This document shows positions 11,169 to 22,131 of a stretch of DNA of 64,000 nucleotides, one piece after another. The DNA is from Kalmusia sp. IMI 367209 (Eukaryota > Ascomycota > Dothideomycetes > Pleosporales > Didymosphaeriaceae). The position numbers and the translations under genes are program-made. The stretch lies in the NCBI GenBank assembly GCA_027946365.1, contig JAPEUQ010000004.1:3782001-3846000 (forward strand). Direction: 5' to 3'. Position 1 is the stretch's first letter; every line of letters begins with the position of its first letter. The notes beneath the pieces are model-generated. The model did no database searches and was not told the origin of the DNA. It saw only the letters and a list, made by a program, of their open reading frames with translations.

Positions 11169-14120
11169 TCACGAACGACTCCCCCTTCTGCTCTCCGGCG
11201 GCACCCCAGGCAGTAAAACCTTAAAAGTCATATCCCTCACGCCGCCCATTGGACTCCCTAGCGGTGGATATGGACTCACATGGCTCATAACCCCCGGTGG
11301 CGCAGGCGCTAAGGGCGGCGGACCGGTGCTCTTCGGCTTTGGCGCTGTGCGCGGCCCATACGGACTCGGATACGCCATCGGGAGATGTGGCGGCAGTGGC
11401 GCGGGTGCGAGCGTGCGGCCTGGACCTGGCGGTGGAGGCGGTATAGCCGTGGGAAGAGCGGCAAGGGGAGTGGGCTGGAGGACGAGTGAGGGAGGCGGAG
11501 GGTACGTCATTGGGGCAGAGGCGTAGGCTGTTGAGGGAGAAGGAGCGGAGAAGGGCTGTGCATGGGGAGGCGGATGGGAGTGAAACGGTTGTTGATCTGA
11601 TGGCTGCGGAGGCGGTGGTGCATGTGGATCGGGGTAAAAGGGGATTTGGCGGTGTTGAGGTTCGGGCGGTGGCTTTGAGCCTGGTGATCCTGCTGCTGAT
11701 GTGCGGCCACCACGCCTTCCAGTGCCAGAATTAGAGCGTGAAGTTGGGGGCTTCGGGGGCGTGCCATTTTTCTCGTCAATTTCTTTTTGGCGCGCTTTGC
11801 GCTCCGCCCACCAGATGGTCATCGATTGACTGCGCTTCTCGCTTTTAACGCGTGGCTTTTTTCGTGATCCGGATGCGGAGTTATTTGCCGAGTCGTCGTA
11901 CGGATTGCTGTACTGACTTAGTGGAGTGGTGTTCATGTAGGTATCAGGAGTATGTGCGCTTGGAGGAGGCCCCGCGCCTACGTCCTGGGCACCTAGAGGT
12001 TGGGGTGTAGCTTGAAAGACTGTCTCCGTGGAGTGCGGACCGATAACTGGAGGTGGGACAGTAGCTCCAACAGGACCATCGAGCGTGAATTGATTTTGGC
12101 CTTCGCTCATGGATTGGAGAGCAGGTGGGGGACCGTTCGGTGCATGTGCAGATGGCATGGGTGCATCTTCATCGAACAACCTCTTCCTCGGTCCTTTATC
12201 CGTGGCGTATGCTCCTCTTCCACGCCCTCTTCCACCCCTACTTCCGCCTCTCCCTCCGCGTTTAGCAGGCTGGCCAGTATGGTCGTCATCTTCTATTGAG
12301 TTTACGTTCGAGGAACCTTCATCCCCAGAACTAGTCACCGTAGACTCCTCTCGCATCTCTTGGATGCGGGCATGAAGCAAGCCCCTTGCACGCTTACCAC
12401 GGGCATCGGCTGGCTCAGGTGTGGCAGATGCAGCTGGCTGTGCATACTTGCTGACTCCCTTTTTTTCGTGCACCACCCCACCCATTGTGCTTCTTTGGCG
12501 TATTTGTACCGGTTCCTGCGTCGCTTCCTTCGAATCGGCGTGTCGCTCGACGTTGACGTTTTGCACGCCTGCCCTCATCATCCTCCTCCTCCTCTTCTTC
12601 GCTAGGGGCTGCGGAATCAAGCATATCACGAGCGCGGCGTTGACGCAATTCTCTACCGCCAGACTTTTCATGCCCAGGACGTTGTATGAACGGATCCTGC
12701 AATCCGGGTTCTGGCTTTTTCGGGTCGTAGACATAACTGTAAATCTCCGCCTCTTTCATATCTTCGAAAATAGGCGGATTGATAGGAATACGACCACCGT
12801 TACAAGGCTTTTTTGGTGGATGTGAATGTGGAGCAGTCTGCATTCATTAGCAGGTATAGTGGAGAGGAAAGTATCGGAAACCTTACTCGAGCGTCTAGAA
12901 ATAGGTACTCATCCTGCCAGGCTTTCAAGATCCTCTGTGTGTTCTCCGCCATCGCATAGAGGCTCTCGGTGCTTCGCTGTGCGAAGGGAAACTTGGTTAA
13001 CGAAGCAATGACATCCTGAACGTCTACCATGGGTTTATACCGTTTCTGGAGGAGGTAGTCTGCTCGGTCCTCGCATTCGGCTTCGATCGGGGGAGGGTAG
13101 CCCTTCAAGCCATGGCTCCGGAAGATCAGAGTCGGACAGCACGTCATCTTCCGGGGCGAGCAGTTTGGGAACTGCGGATACAGCAGGAGTAGAATTTCCT
13201 TCCTTGGGCGTTTGTGTTCGTGACACGGATCTCTTAGTTAGAGATATCTTGGGTACCGCAGGCTGTACAGGGATCTTGACATCTGGGTCTCTATAGGCTT
13301 GAATTAGTTCTGGTGGCGGTGAACCGGGCGGCGTCTTGGAAGACACGAACAGATCTTGTTTCACATCTTCCATAGCATCGAAGGCATCGTCTTCCTCTTC
13401 TTCGCCTTGGTGCTCCTCGTCGGCAGAAGTTCCTTCCTCTTCCGAATCGGGCGATGGCTTGGCGTCTTCCACACCCGAGTCCTGATTGGACGGTTCGTCG
13501 TCGTCCTCTTCCACTAACGGAAAGGCGGGTGCAGCATTGCGAGATGGTCGTGTCCGCAGAGGAGAAGTAAAGCGCGCAGCAGGTGCTCTCGCTCTACCTC
13601 CACGGCTCCCTCTGCCTCGACCGCCTCGACCACGGCCGCCCCGGCTTCCGCGACCGCCGCGGCCTCGGCCCCTGGGCGCAGGATGGGGCGAAGATGGCTC
13701 CTCATCACTCTCCATGTCCTCCTCGCTCATCGAATCTGAATGGGTGAAGAGCGCGTTCAGTGAAGGCAGATCGCTTAACCTTCGCTTCTTGGAAATCTTT
13801 GGCTCTTTGAGGGTGTCGAAGAATTCCCGTGACAGGCCAAACACGGTGAAAACTGGCTCCTGGTAGATAGCATAGATTTCGGACCCATTGTCCAGGTCTG
13901 CGTAATTGGTAGTGTTGGATGCAGCACGAGTAGTTTTCCTGGTGAGCGGAGTGGTGCTGGCCCTGTGGGAGCTGGCCTTTGGTGACACCATGTCTTGCTT
14001 GTCTGGTCTTGCCGCTGACTTGGGTTCGCGACCAGAACGAGTTCGCATGGGCGGCTCATCCTGCTGATTCGCGATTCGCCGCTGCGACGAGCGCGCGGGA
14101 AGATTCCTGGGTCCGGGCAT
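11169..14120 (-). CDS. RGG-rich, proline-rich nuclear-type protein (unrecognised family); two apparent frameshifts
   Basis: Reading leftward from the ATG at 14120: a basic N-terminus, YADLDNGSEIYAIYQEPVFTVFG, a first RGG/RGR block, a long acidic stretch, then the best conserved-looking core (IEAECEDRADYLLQKRYKPM ... NTQRILKAWQDEYLFLDAR), a 49-bp intron (12838-12886), PKKPCNGGRIPINPPIFEDM, GGRELRQRRARDML, a second RGG block and a very proline-rich C-terminus. RGG boxes bind RNA or mediate protein contacts, and the acidic/basic pattern suggests a chromatin or RNA role; that is inference. Two one-base frame shifts are needed: at GGG (13101-13103) and at an A7 run (12460-12466). Both are in homopolymers, so sequence error is as likely as real damage. 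Total about 970 residues. Confidence 0.65.
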
Positions 14121-14597
14121 TGGGTGGAGGGGTGATGGGCCAATTCAACAAACCAGGTGATTTTTTCGGAAGTGTGGTGATTCAAATCATGGAATGGTGC
14201 AGGTCCCGTACCGGCGAAGGCGTAGCGCGATCGCAGTCAGGGTGACAGGCACATGCGGCAAAATTGCAGACAATGCAGAACGCGCGCGGCGTCAAAAAGA
14301 CGGAACAGAGGCTATCTTGGAGATGTTGTCGAATCCAGGACTCCAGACGATATCGCAATCCAAGTGGAGATGGCTGATCGGACGGGCGTGATCTTTGTCT
14401 TGAGGCGCTCGTGGCTGCTCGAGCAAAACCCGTACTTGGCATCACTAGCGGCCGTGCGCTGATTGGCCGCCTATTCGACTGGCATATGCAGCATCGACAT
14501 TGCCCGCTGCGCTCCACAATAGCTCCGCTCTGTATACCGCGGTACCTGTTGTGAGGAACATCCACCGCACCCGTGCAACACAGCAACCTCGCCTAGC
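14121..14597. promoter_or_regulatory. divergent promoter region between the RGG protein gene and MTC1
   Basis: About 480 bp between two start codons pointing away from each other. No TATA box or other defined site could be picked out with confidence. Confidence 0.4.
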
Positions 14598-16187
14598 ATG
14601 CCGCCCAAAACGGTCGAGGAGCAGCTCGCCGAGCTCGAAATGGAGGCCGAAACGCCCGCGGCACCCCCGCCCAAGAGCTCCAAGCACGCCAAAGCTCCAC
14701 GCAAGACAGCCCAAGAGGACATCGACGCCCTCAAGGAGCTGGAGGAGCTCGAGGCACTTGAGAAGTTCCAGGCGCCCGAAGCTCCCAAACCTTTAAGCCG
14801 CTCCAACACACCCAAGCTCGCCACGTCGTCCACCACCTCGAGCAACAACACACGCCGGGCGGGCATCGCGACCCCCTCGTCCAATGACTCTACACGTACT
14901 AGCGAGGAGAAAGCGCAGGCACCGAGGAAGTCGGGGGAAAGCGCTCGCTCATTCCACCAGAGCTTCGCTCCAACCGAAGAGGAGGAAGCTGTGAAGCCAG
15001 CACCAACAGCTCAGCAGCCCTCGAGCGGCTCATGGTGGGGAGGTATCGGCGGATTGTTGTCTACAGCAACCGCGACCGCCGATGCAGCAAGGAAGCGGGC
15101 TGAAGCGGCATACCAAGAGCTACAGAAGAACGAGGAAGCACAGCGATGGGCGGAGCAAGTGCGAGGCAACGTGAATCTAGGGGCGTTGCGTGGATTCGGT
15201 ACGTCAGACCATCCCTCACACTTCCAAAACTCCGACTAACAAACAGCAGGAGAAGAACTGCAGAAACGCGCCATCCCAACCTTTACCAATCTCGTCCACA
15301 CCCTCGCCCCGCCCATCTCCCAGCATGAGCGCCTCCAGATTCACATCACCCACGACCTTATCGGCTACCCCTCGCTCGACCCCATCATCTACCAGACCTT
15401 CTCCACAGTCATGTCCCAAGTCGAGGGCGGTGACCTGCTTGTCATCCAGCGCGGCTCAGAATCCACACAGCGGAGCTCGATAGATGGACACCGCAGCGGC
15501 AGCGCCGGATGGAACGACGGCCCGTGGTGGCGCCACCCTGACAAGCGAGACCTGAGCATGGTCAAGGGCCTGCCCGAGGGCACGAAGCTCGTCAGAGTGA
15601 GCGCGGAGTCGTACGCAAATGAATTCTTTGCTGCGAGGGGTGGGCTTGAAGAGGCGGCGAAGCAGGCGACGGAGGTTCTGAGCGAATCAAATCCTGTGAG
15701 GAGCAGCGACATCTTCCTGGCTCTGCAGGCTATCAACTACACTACATCCGAGGAGCTTTTCGCAACCTCTACTTCACCGGACGAGAAAGAGGGTGGGGTT
15801 GAGGAACCGAAGGAGACGGAGGAGCTTGTTGTGTTTGCTGTCTACTTACACGACCCGATCCACGGCATTAGCTACAAGGCGCTCAGTCAGTCGTTCCCTG
15901 CTAAGTGGGTTGAGTGGCTGGATGCTCCTGCGTCCACTGAAGTTGCTGGCGAGGACCTGCAATTGCCCGCGGAGATACAAGAGATCATCCAGGACGGAGG
16001 CGTTGACCCCCGCGAATGGGCTGCTGACTGGCTGTCCGAGGTCATCAGCCTGAGCGTTAGTATAGTTGCCCAGCGGTACGTCGCACGTAGAATGGGTGTT
16101 GGAGAGGGCGGTATTGGCCGTGGTAAGGCGCGCGAAGCAATCGTTGAGGCTGGCGGCGGTGAAGCTGCTAGGGCCGGCATCATTTAA
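14598..16187 (+). CDS. MTC1: maintenance of telomere capping protein 1 (MTC1)-like
   Basis: Two exons (14598-15198, 15247-16187; 48-bp intron with GTACGT donor, ACTAAC branch and ACAG acceptor) give 513 residues. The N-terminus MPPKTVEEQLAELEMEAE is charged and low-complexity, followed by SGSWWGGIGGLLSTATATAD, LQKRAIPTFTNLVHTLAPPI, HITHDLIGYPSLDPIIYQTF and GWNDGPWWRHPDKRDLSMVKG, which are hallmarks of the fungal MTC1 family. In yeast, MTC1 mutants are sick with cdc13-1 and the protein is linked to vesicle trafficking; its exact molecular job is not settled. Intact. Transcribed away from the RGG protein gene. Confidence 0.88.
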
Positions 16188-16636
16188 GTAGCATTCAGGT
16201 TTTTCGCGTTGCTATCAATACCTCAAGGGCGTTTGGATGGTGTATCTGGCGCATTCTGCACAACATCTCATTACAAGCTCTGGCTAGCATTCTGCGTAAT
16301 ACACAACTTCACTCTACGGATCCCGGTTGGTAGATTTCCCACAACGTCATCGTCGTGTGCTCTTCCCTCGCTGTGTTTCGTCCTCGACCGTAGGTGCTCA
16401 ATCCACTTCCGAAGCTATAATTTTGCGAATGACGCTCAAAGCCATCACACTCCCTTGTTCTCCTGCGCGGACACACCAGCATCCTCTCTACACGCACCTT
16501 GGTATTTCGCCCTCCTGATGCAACCTCTGCCCTAACCACCATCATAGCATCTAGTGCGCAGACTTTGCCCTTCGACTCCGTTTTGCAGATCCGCAACTGG
16601 AATGTTTTTGCCGGTTATATTCCTTTCATGCCGTTC
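16188..16636. other. intergenic, converging 3' ends of MTC1 and the UPF0390 gene
   Basis: No gene seen; overlapping open frames here show no motif. Confidence 0.5.
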
Positions 16637-16958
16637 TCATTTCTTCCCCGCACTCTTGTCCTTGTCACCCTTTCCCTTCCCGTCTTTCTTCCCGCCCCGC
16701 AGAACCTCCAAGTGCCCTGCTTTCTCTGCCAATAGTTTCTCCGTTTTGGCGGTAAGCTGCGAGGTGGCTTTCTTCTTGAGCTTTTGCTGCGAGATAAGGG
16801 AAGCTTTCTTGGGCTTTATCACGCGTGTGCCTCGTTGAGGGCCGGTGGGTCTGAGGTGTGTGTGTTAGTGAAGAGGAATGGTGGGAGGGATGGAACGTGT
16901 GGAGGACGTACTTCTTGGGTGCAGTGGATTTCGATTTTTTCACGGCGCCTTGTGCCAT
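16637..16958 (-). CDS. UPF0390/DUF2462 small basic protein
   Basis: Two exons (16912-16958, 16637-16850; 61-bp intron) encode 86 residues. The start [10 protein letters not shown], then [20 protein letters not shown] and [20 protein letters not shown] match the small lysine-rich UPF0390 family (related to the animal Leydig cell tumour 10-kDa protein homologue). Function is unknown; the charge suggests nuclear or nucleolar RNA binding, which is inference. Without splicing the minus-strand frame reads into a false 172-residue product. Confidence 0.88.
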
Positions 16959-17458
16959 TTTGGTCGATGCTGTAGAAAGTAGCGAAGGGAATTTAGGGTT
17001 GGGTGTGGATGTGTGTCGAGGTTGCGAAAGTGGTGCGTGGGCGTGGTGGATTAGTCGCTGCTGCCAAAAAGTTCGCGATGCGACTACCGAGGCAAGAGAG
17101 CTAGCGTGGAAGGAGTTAGTGGGTTTGTCCCCGCGCCCTACACCACTACAATGGTTGACGAGATACTCTTCCACGATCATCAAAATCGCTTGAAGCCCTT
17201 ACTTGCCCCTGGACCTAGACTCACAGCTCATAAGCCCCGCATTTCTTTTTTTTTTTTACATGTTCAATTCGCATGCACCGCAGGGCGAAGATACAACGCT
17301 TCAGCCTATCACACTGTGCAGGAGACCGGTGATCGCCTGCTGGCAGCTCATGCGTGCTCCGCCCCGGATTACATCCCTGTAGCCGCCGGCATGATAGACA
17401 GCAGCGTTCGCTCTCTTTGCCCTCGACCTTTGAGCCACTCTGTCGGACAGCAATAACA
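16959..17458. promoter_or_regulatory. divergent promoter between the UPF0390 gene and the STAND gene
   Basis: 500 bp between two divergent starts. It contains a T11 tract near 17246-17256. No defined binding site recognised. Confidence 0.4.
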
Positions 17459-20400
17459 ATGGAGCCTCTTACAGCGCTCTCCGTAGCTTCTAATGTGGTA
17501 CAATTCATCGATTTCGCTAGCAAAGTCATCAACCTCACCGTGAACGTGTATCGGGCAAAGCCAGAGGGTAAACTCGGAGAATTCTATTATCTAGACAAAA
17601 TCACAAACAACTTTCAGACACACAATGATATGCTCAAACACACCCTTCGGCGGCGGCGAGGCTTGAATTTGTCGAGTACAGAAAAAGAGCTCATTCGGAT
17701 ATGCGAGGATTGCGGGGATATCAACAGCAAGCTCCTGGCCGCCCTGACACGACTCAAAGGATCCGAGAATGAGCTCTGGAGTAGCTTCTTGGGTGCTTTG
17801 AAAACAGTCTGGAGCGAGGCCGAGATCAAAAACCTTCGTCAAGCGTTGGACGGCCATCGACAACAGATGACCTTACATCTTCTCGCATCTTTGCGGTATG
17901 ATACCGACTTTGCATACTCCGCCTACTGCTAAGAAGTTGTAGTGACCAAGTTCAAGAATTTCAGCAGACGCAAGCTAAGAAAGATGCAAAAATGACTGTC
18001 GCAGTTTCTGATATCCACACAATGGTTCAAAACTTCTTCCAAAAGGTAGCTCAGCAACATGAGCAGGCGTATGTATGGCAACAGGATGTTTTCGAAGCTA
18101 TGCGAGTTGAATACGAACGAGAACGACGAGATAGGAATCGTCACGAAGGCTACCCGGCGGAGGATATGGAAGAACGCATAAGCCGCAGCGACACTGAGTA
18201 TTTCCATAAGGGCTTACTTAGCTGGCTTCACTTTACCGAGCTTGAGCATCGACAAGAAGAGATCGATCCCGCCCACGAGCGGACCTTTCAGTGGGTTTTC
18301 AAGACTGAGACCCAAGGAAAGTGGTCTGATTTGGAAAATTGGCTACAAACAGAGTCCGAACCACTCTACTGGATTACTGGAAAACCAGCGGCGGGCAAGA
18401 GTACCTTGATGAAGTTCCTTCATGCTCATTCCAAAACAGACGAGCTTCTTATCCAATGGGCACAAGGTAAGAAGCTCATCACTGCAGCGTACTATTTTTG
18501 GAATTCGGGATCGAAGAATCAGATGTCAGAGGAAGGCATGGCCCTGACCCTTCTCTACCAGGCACTCGACCAGGCGCCCGAACTCTGGCGTCACCTCTTC
18601 CCAGACAAGATGGAAGAATACATCGTATTTGGTAATCCCTGGCGCAGTCCCATCACATGGCACCAGTACGTAATTTTGAGACACATTAGACGCCTTTTCA
18701 CTGATTTGTGACCTCCGCGATAGGATACAGCGTGCTCTGCGCGAATTAGTCGCGAACGCAGGAAAAGAGTACAAGTTATTCTTCTTCATAGATGGCCTAG
18801 ACGAATGCAGCGGCCAGCACCGTAAGCTTGTCGCGACAGTCAAGTCGTTTCTTTCATCAAATGTGAAAACCTGTGTCTCGAGTCGTCTTTGGCCGGTATT
18901 CGAGGACGGCTTTCACCAAGCACCGAGCCTGAAATTAGAGACATTTACCTACAATGATATCAAAGAATACGTCACTTCAAGGTTCGCTCAAAGTCGAGCT
19001 TTTGAACAGTTTCGTATTTTTGATGAACACGTAAGTCATGCTGGAATATATGCGATCTAGAGGTGCTCTCTGATCTTGATTCTAGTCCCGCTTCCGGCCT
19101 CATTGAGGGAATTGTAAGGAAAGCGTCTGGTGTATTCCTCTGGGTTCGGTTCGTGACAGATTCACTCTTGGAGGGTCTTGGCGAGGGCGAGCGATTGGAA
19201 GAGCTCCACGCCCATCTAAAGGAATTGCCACCAGACTTAGTAAGTGAGCCCATATAGAAGAATATGTGATACATGCCAACATCATTATTCAATTGGCAGG
19301 AAGATCTCATCTGGAAAATCTTAAGCCGTATGGACGACTTTCACATCAAGCGAGCGTCGGAGCTTCTCCAACTCTACCGGGTACGTACTCTGAGAATGAA
19401 AGCCTAACATTGCTGACGAAAACGATTGAATAACAGGCATGCCATACTAAGATGACGCTTTTGATGTTATCCTACGCCGATGAATCTGATCCTGACATTT
19501 CGTCAAAAGTGCCATTCGGCGCACCATCTATCGCGCACCAACACGCCCGTGCCGACATGATGCGCCGCCGGTTGTACGCTTGCTGCAAAGGTCTCTTAGA
19601 ACCTCATGCTATGGGATCCAAACCTCTGGTAAACACTGTTGTCGAATACTTGCACCGAACAGTGAAAGACTATTTCGAGAGACCCGATGTTTGGGAAAAG
19701 TTTTTGACCTTAATCGACAAAGAATTCAACCCCCACGCACGGCTTTGTAACGAGCGAATAATTAGGCTTCGGACTAGTGATGCGCTGTTCTTCAGACTAG
19801 CAAATCCAGGTCTGAGGCTTTGGTCTATTGCATCTAGTGCGATGATCTATGCTGTGTTAGCAGATCCTGTCGGAGCGAATCATATTCAAACTCACTTGCT
19901 GAAAGAGCTCGATATCGCCGCCAATTATCTTGTCAACACTCACGAAGTGGACCGTTCTCCGTATCCCCGAATCGCGACAACTCTTCCTGGAACAACGACC
20001 AACTGGGTTGGCACAAGACGCGGATGTGAATTCAACCATACTTTTCTACACCTTGCTATACAAAGCTGCCTTTTCCATTACGTCCAGCAGAACACAGGAA
20101 CTACCGCTGCAGTTGATCAGAGAGAGCTATCACAAGCACTTCTAGTGGCCCTACTACAGGGAACGCTATGCAATGGATTTCCGCTACAAGTTAGCGCAGC
20201 CTGTATCACAACAGCCTGCAGACATTGTCCCTCTCTTGCTATCACGAGGTGCCGACCCTAATCTAGCTATCGATAATGCACTTAGACACGTTATTAACAT
20301 GCCGGGGGCTTTCTCACCATGGGAAGCCTTTTTGCACGCCCTGCGCTTCCTCAAGTGCCATTCAAGAATTATACCCAGAGTTCCGTCGTATAATTCTCCA

Positions 20401-20871
20401 TGGAGTGACGGACAGGTGAGAGACTTAGCTAGTACATGGGATGATGATGAGACCAAAGTTTCAGATTACGAAGTCTTCTTCGCTTGGGGGGAAGAAATGT
20501 CTAAAGAAAGCTTGCCATACAAAACTGCAATCTATCCAAACTCTTCCAAGGAAAACTTGCCATGGAAAGAAACCATCAGTGAAAAGCTTTATCTTCGGTG
20601 GTGTCGATACGACCGCGCAAAGACAACTGCGCTCGCGAAGGCCTTCCTAGACCATGGAGCGGACCCCGGCGTGGTCAAACAAGACGACGGGAAGGATATT
20701 TGGCAGTTGGCTCAGGACAAACTTCGGGAACAGGGGCGCTCTGCTCAAAATGTGCCTGTTTATGAGACTAAGATCCAGCAGCTGATGGCAATACCGACGA
20801 GTCCACGTTCTTCACCGAAGCATAAAAGACGAAGAAGCTTGCGAGCGTTCCTTGGATTTGGCAAAGGATGA
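17459..20871 (+). CDS. NACHT-domain STAND (NLR-like) protein with Helo-like N-terminal domain
   Basis: Fungal STAND proteins sense self/non-self signals and can trigger regulated cell death. The N-terminus MEPLTALSVASNVVQFIDFA fits the Helo-like N domain. Exons: 17459-17895, 17943-18665, 18724-19013, 19061-19239, 19300-19380, then from 19437; introns are 47-60 bp with good signals. The Walker A motif (GKPAAGKST, about residue 292) and Walker B (FFFIDGLDE, Asp near 410) are intact, followed by IVRKASGVFLWVRFV and the DUF7791-like region. A frame change is needed between about 20140 and 20215, either a 70-bp intron (20145-20214, weak donor) or a frameshift; beyond it, LLLSRGADPNLA and FLDHGADPGV resemble ankyrin-type repeats. 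Predicted length is about 1,020 residues if spliced. The intron at 19014-19060, not the nearer GTAAGT at 19031, keeps the frame. Confidence 0.85.
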
Positions 20872-21102
20872 CACGGTTGGTAATCAGAAGGCTGCGCATT
20901 AAATTTCGTCTTTTGATATTTTATCTTGCGCATCCGTGGTAAAAGCGGTAGATAACAGACATAGTGTGTATCTGCGAGCGTTGTGCATGTTTACTATCTA
21001 AGCCTTTGACGCACATTGTGACAGGTTGTTTTCAACACCAAACCATTGTGAAATGGAAGGCTGCCGCTCTCTCGCGGCGCCCCGCCTCCACCGCCCTTCT
21101 AC

Positions 21103-21109
21103 TATATAA
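21103..21109 (+). promoter_or_regulatory. TATA box of the 21175 gene
   Basis: TATATAA lies 66-72 bp upstream of the ATG at 21175. The rest of 20872-21174 is promoter/3' flank with no gene. Confidence 0.55.
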
Positions 21110-21174
21110 ACTCTCGAGGGTTGTTCTACCTTTCACCACAAACCACAATCATACCTAAGAAATTTTCAGCAAAC

Positions 21175-22131
21175 ATGCCTTGCATTTTGATCTTTCCAAC
21201 AATTTGTATGGCCGGCCATATACTTTATGCCACACTAAAAAAGTGGCTGCCTCAACTCTTTAAATCAACACCCAAACAGCTCGAGCCCGCTGTTACTGCA
21301 TTTCAGAAAGAAAATTCTGGAGATGAAGAGACGGCGACTCCAATCGGTCTATCATCAGATTACTCCTCATGGGATGGGAATTACGAAACGCATTATATTA
21401 AAGCACTAGACGAGCAAGACCTTACTACTCACACCGAGCCCTTTCCACTCCACCCAGATTTTTCCGATCCCGCTGATGAAGAGATCGCCATGAATTCTCA
21501 CCACAATCAAGTAGCTCTTCTTCTTCCACCTCATCCAACCTTTACTCCAGATCTATCAACTATCGACGCCAAAGCCGCCTGCAAGGTTCCCATGGGCACA
21601 CAAACCCACGACATCTCCATCCATAAACGTGAGGCCATCGAAGCCATGCGTACTGCGCTGGCCTTCACAGCTGGAAAATCACTATCACGCTATTGCTGCT
21701 CGCACACGGCTTTCACCGCTCCTGGCGGTGGGCCCTATTCTTCACCCATTGTGGGCGAATTTTTGCAATACATTGGCCGTACGCACGCCGACTGTCCGAA
21801 CCTCATCCGCGTTGCACCACCATTGCAAATTTTTCGCGAACTTAAAACTTGTCTAGAGTTTGCATTCACAGAGTATGTAACATCCGCATTTGGAGATGAA
21901 GATAGCGAAGGTGGTACTGTGCCTGAGCAAATCGTTGAGTGGTTTGAGGAGGGGTTGGAGGGCGATGTTACGGCGACGCGAGATGCGATCGATGCTTGTG
22001 CAGACGGGTTTATAGAGGGGTCGGAGCGGATGCTAGATATTTGGGAGGCGTGGATGTGGGTACTTAGGTGTTATCTGGGGATTTTGGTGTTGCAGAATAG
22101 GCGCCGAGGGGAGGTTGTTTGCAAAGATTGA
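21175..22131 (+). CDS. hypothetical protein, 318 residues
   Basis: A single open exon starting at the ATG in AAACATGCC. The N-terminal 25 residues (MPCILIFPTICMAGHILYAT) form a possible signal anchor; an acidic, low-complexity stretch follows, then a folded-looking C-terminal half: HKREAIEAMRTALAFTAGKS, FREL-KTCLEFAFTEYVTSAF and a helical end rich in Trp (LDIWEAWMWVLRCYLG). I do not recognise the family. It follows the STAND gene on the same strand with its own TATA box. Intact and probably expressed, since the frame is long, starts well and has sensible codon use. Confidence 0.65.
   Translation: MPCILIFPTICMAGHILYATLKKWLPQLFKSTPKQLEPAVTAFQKENSGDEETATPIGLSSDYSSWDGNYETHYIKALDEQDLTTHTEPFPLHPDFSDPADEEIAMNSHHNQVALLLPPHPTFTPDLSTIDAKAACKVPMGTQTHDISIHKREAIEAMRTALAFTAGKSLSRYCCSHTAFTAPGGGPYSSPIVGEFLQYIGRTHADCPNLIRVAPPLQIFRELKTCLEFAFTEYVTSAFGDEDSEGGTVPEQIVEWFEEGLEGDVTATRDAIDACADGFIEGSERMLDIWEAWMWVLRCYLGILVLQNRRRGEVVCKD

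Noticed and set aside
12421..12825. Long plus-strand frame inside the RGG protein gene
   Set aside because: Opposite-strand shadow of a low-complexity, GC-rich coding region.
13072..13260. Intron considered to explain the frame change in the RGG protein
   Set aside because: The only in-phase options are about 34 bp long or remove the conserved-looking acidic segment; a one-base change in GGG is simpler.
19031..19062. Intron starting at the strong GTAAGT in the STAND gene
   Set aside because: With that donor the only in-phase acceptor leaves 32 bp, too short; GTATTT at 19014 with AG at 19060 restores the NACHT block.
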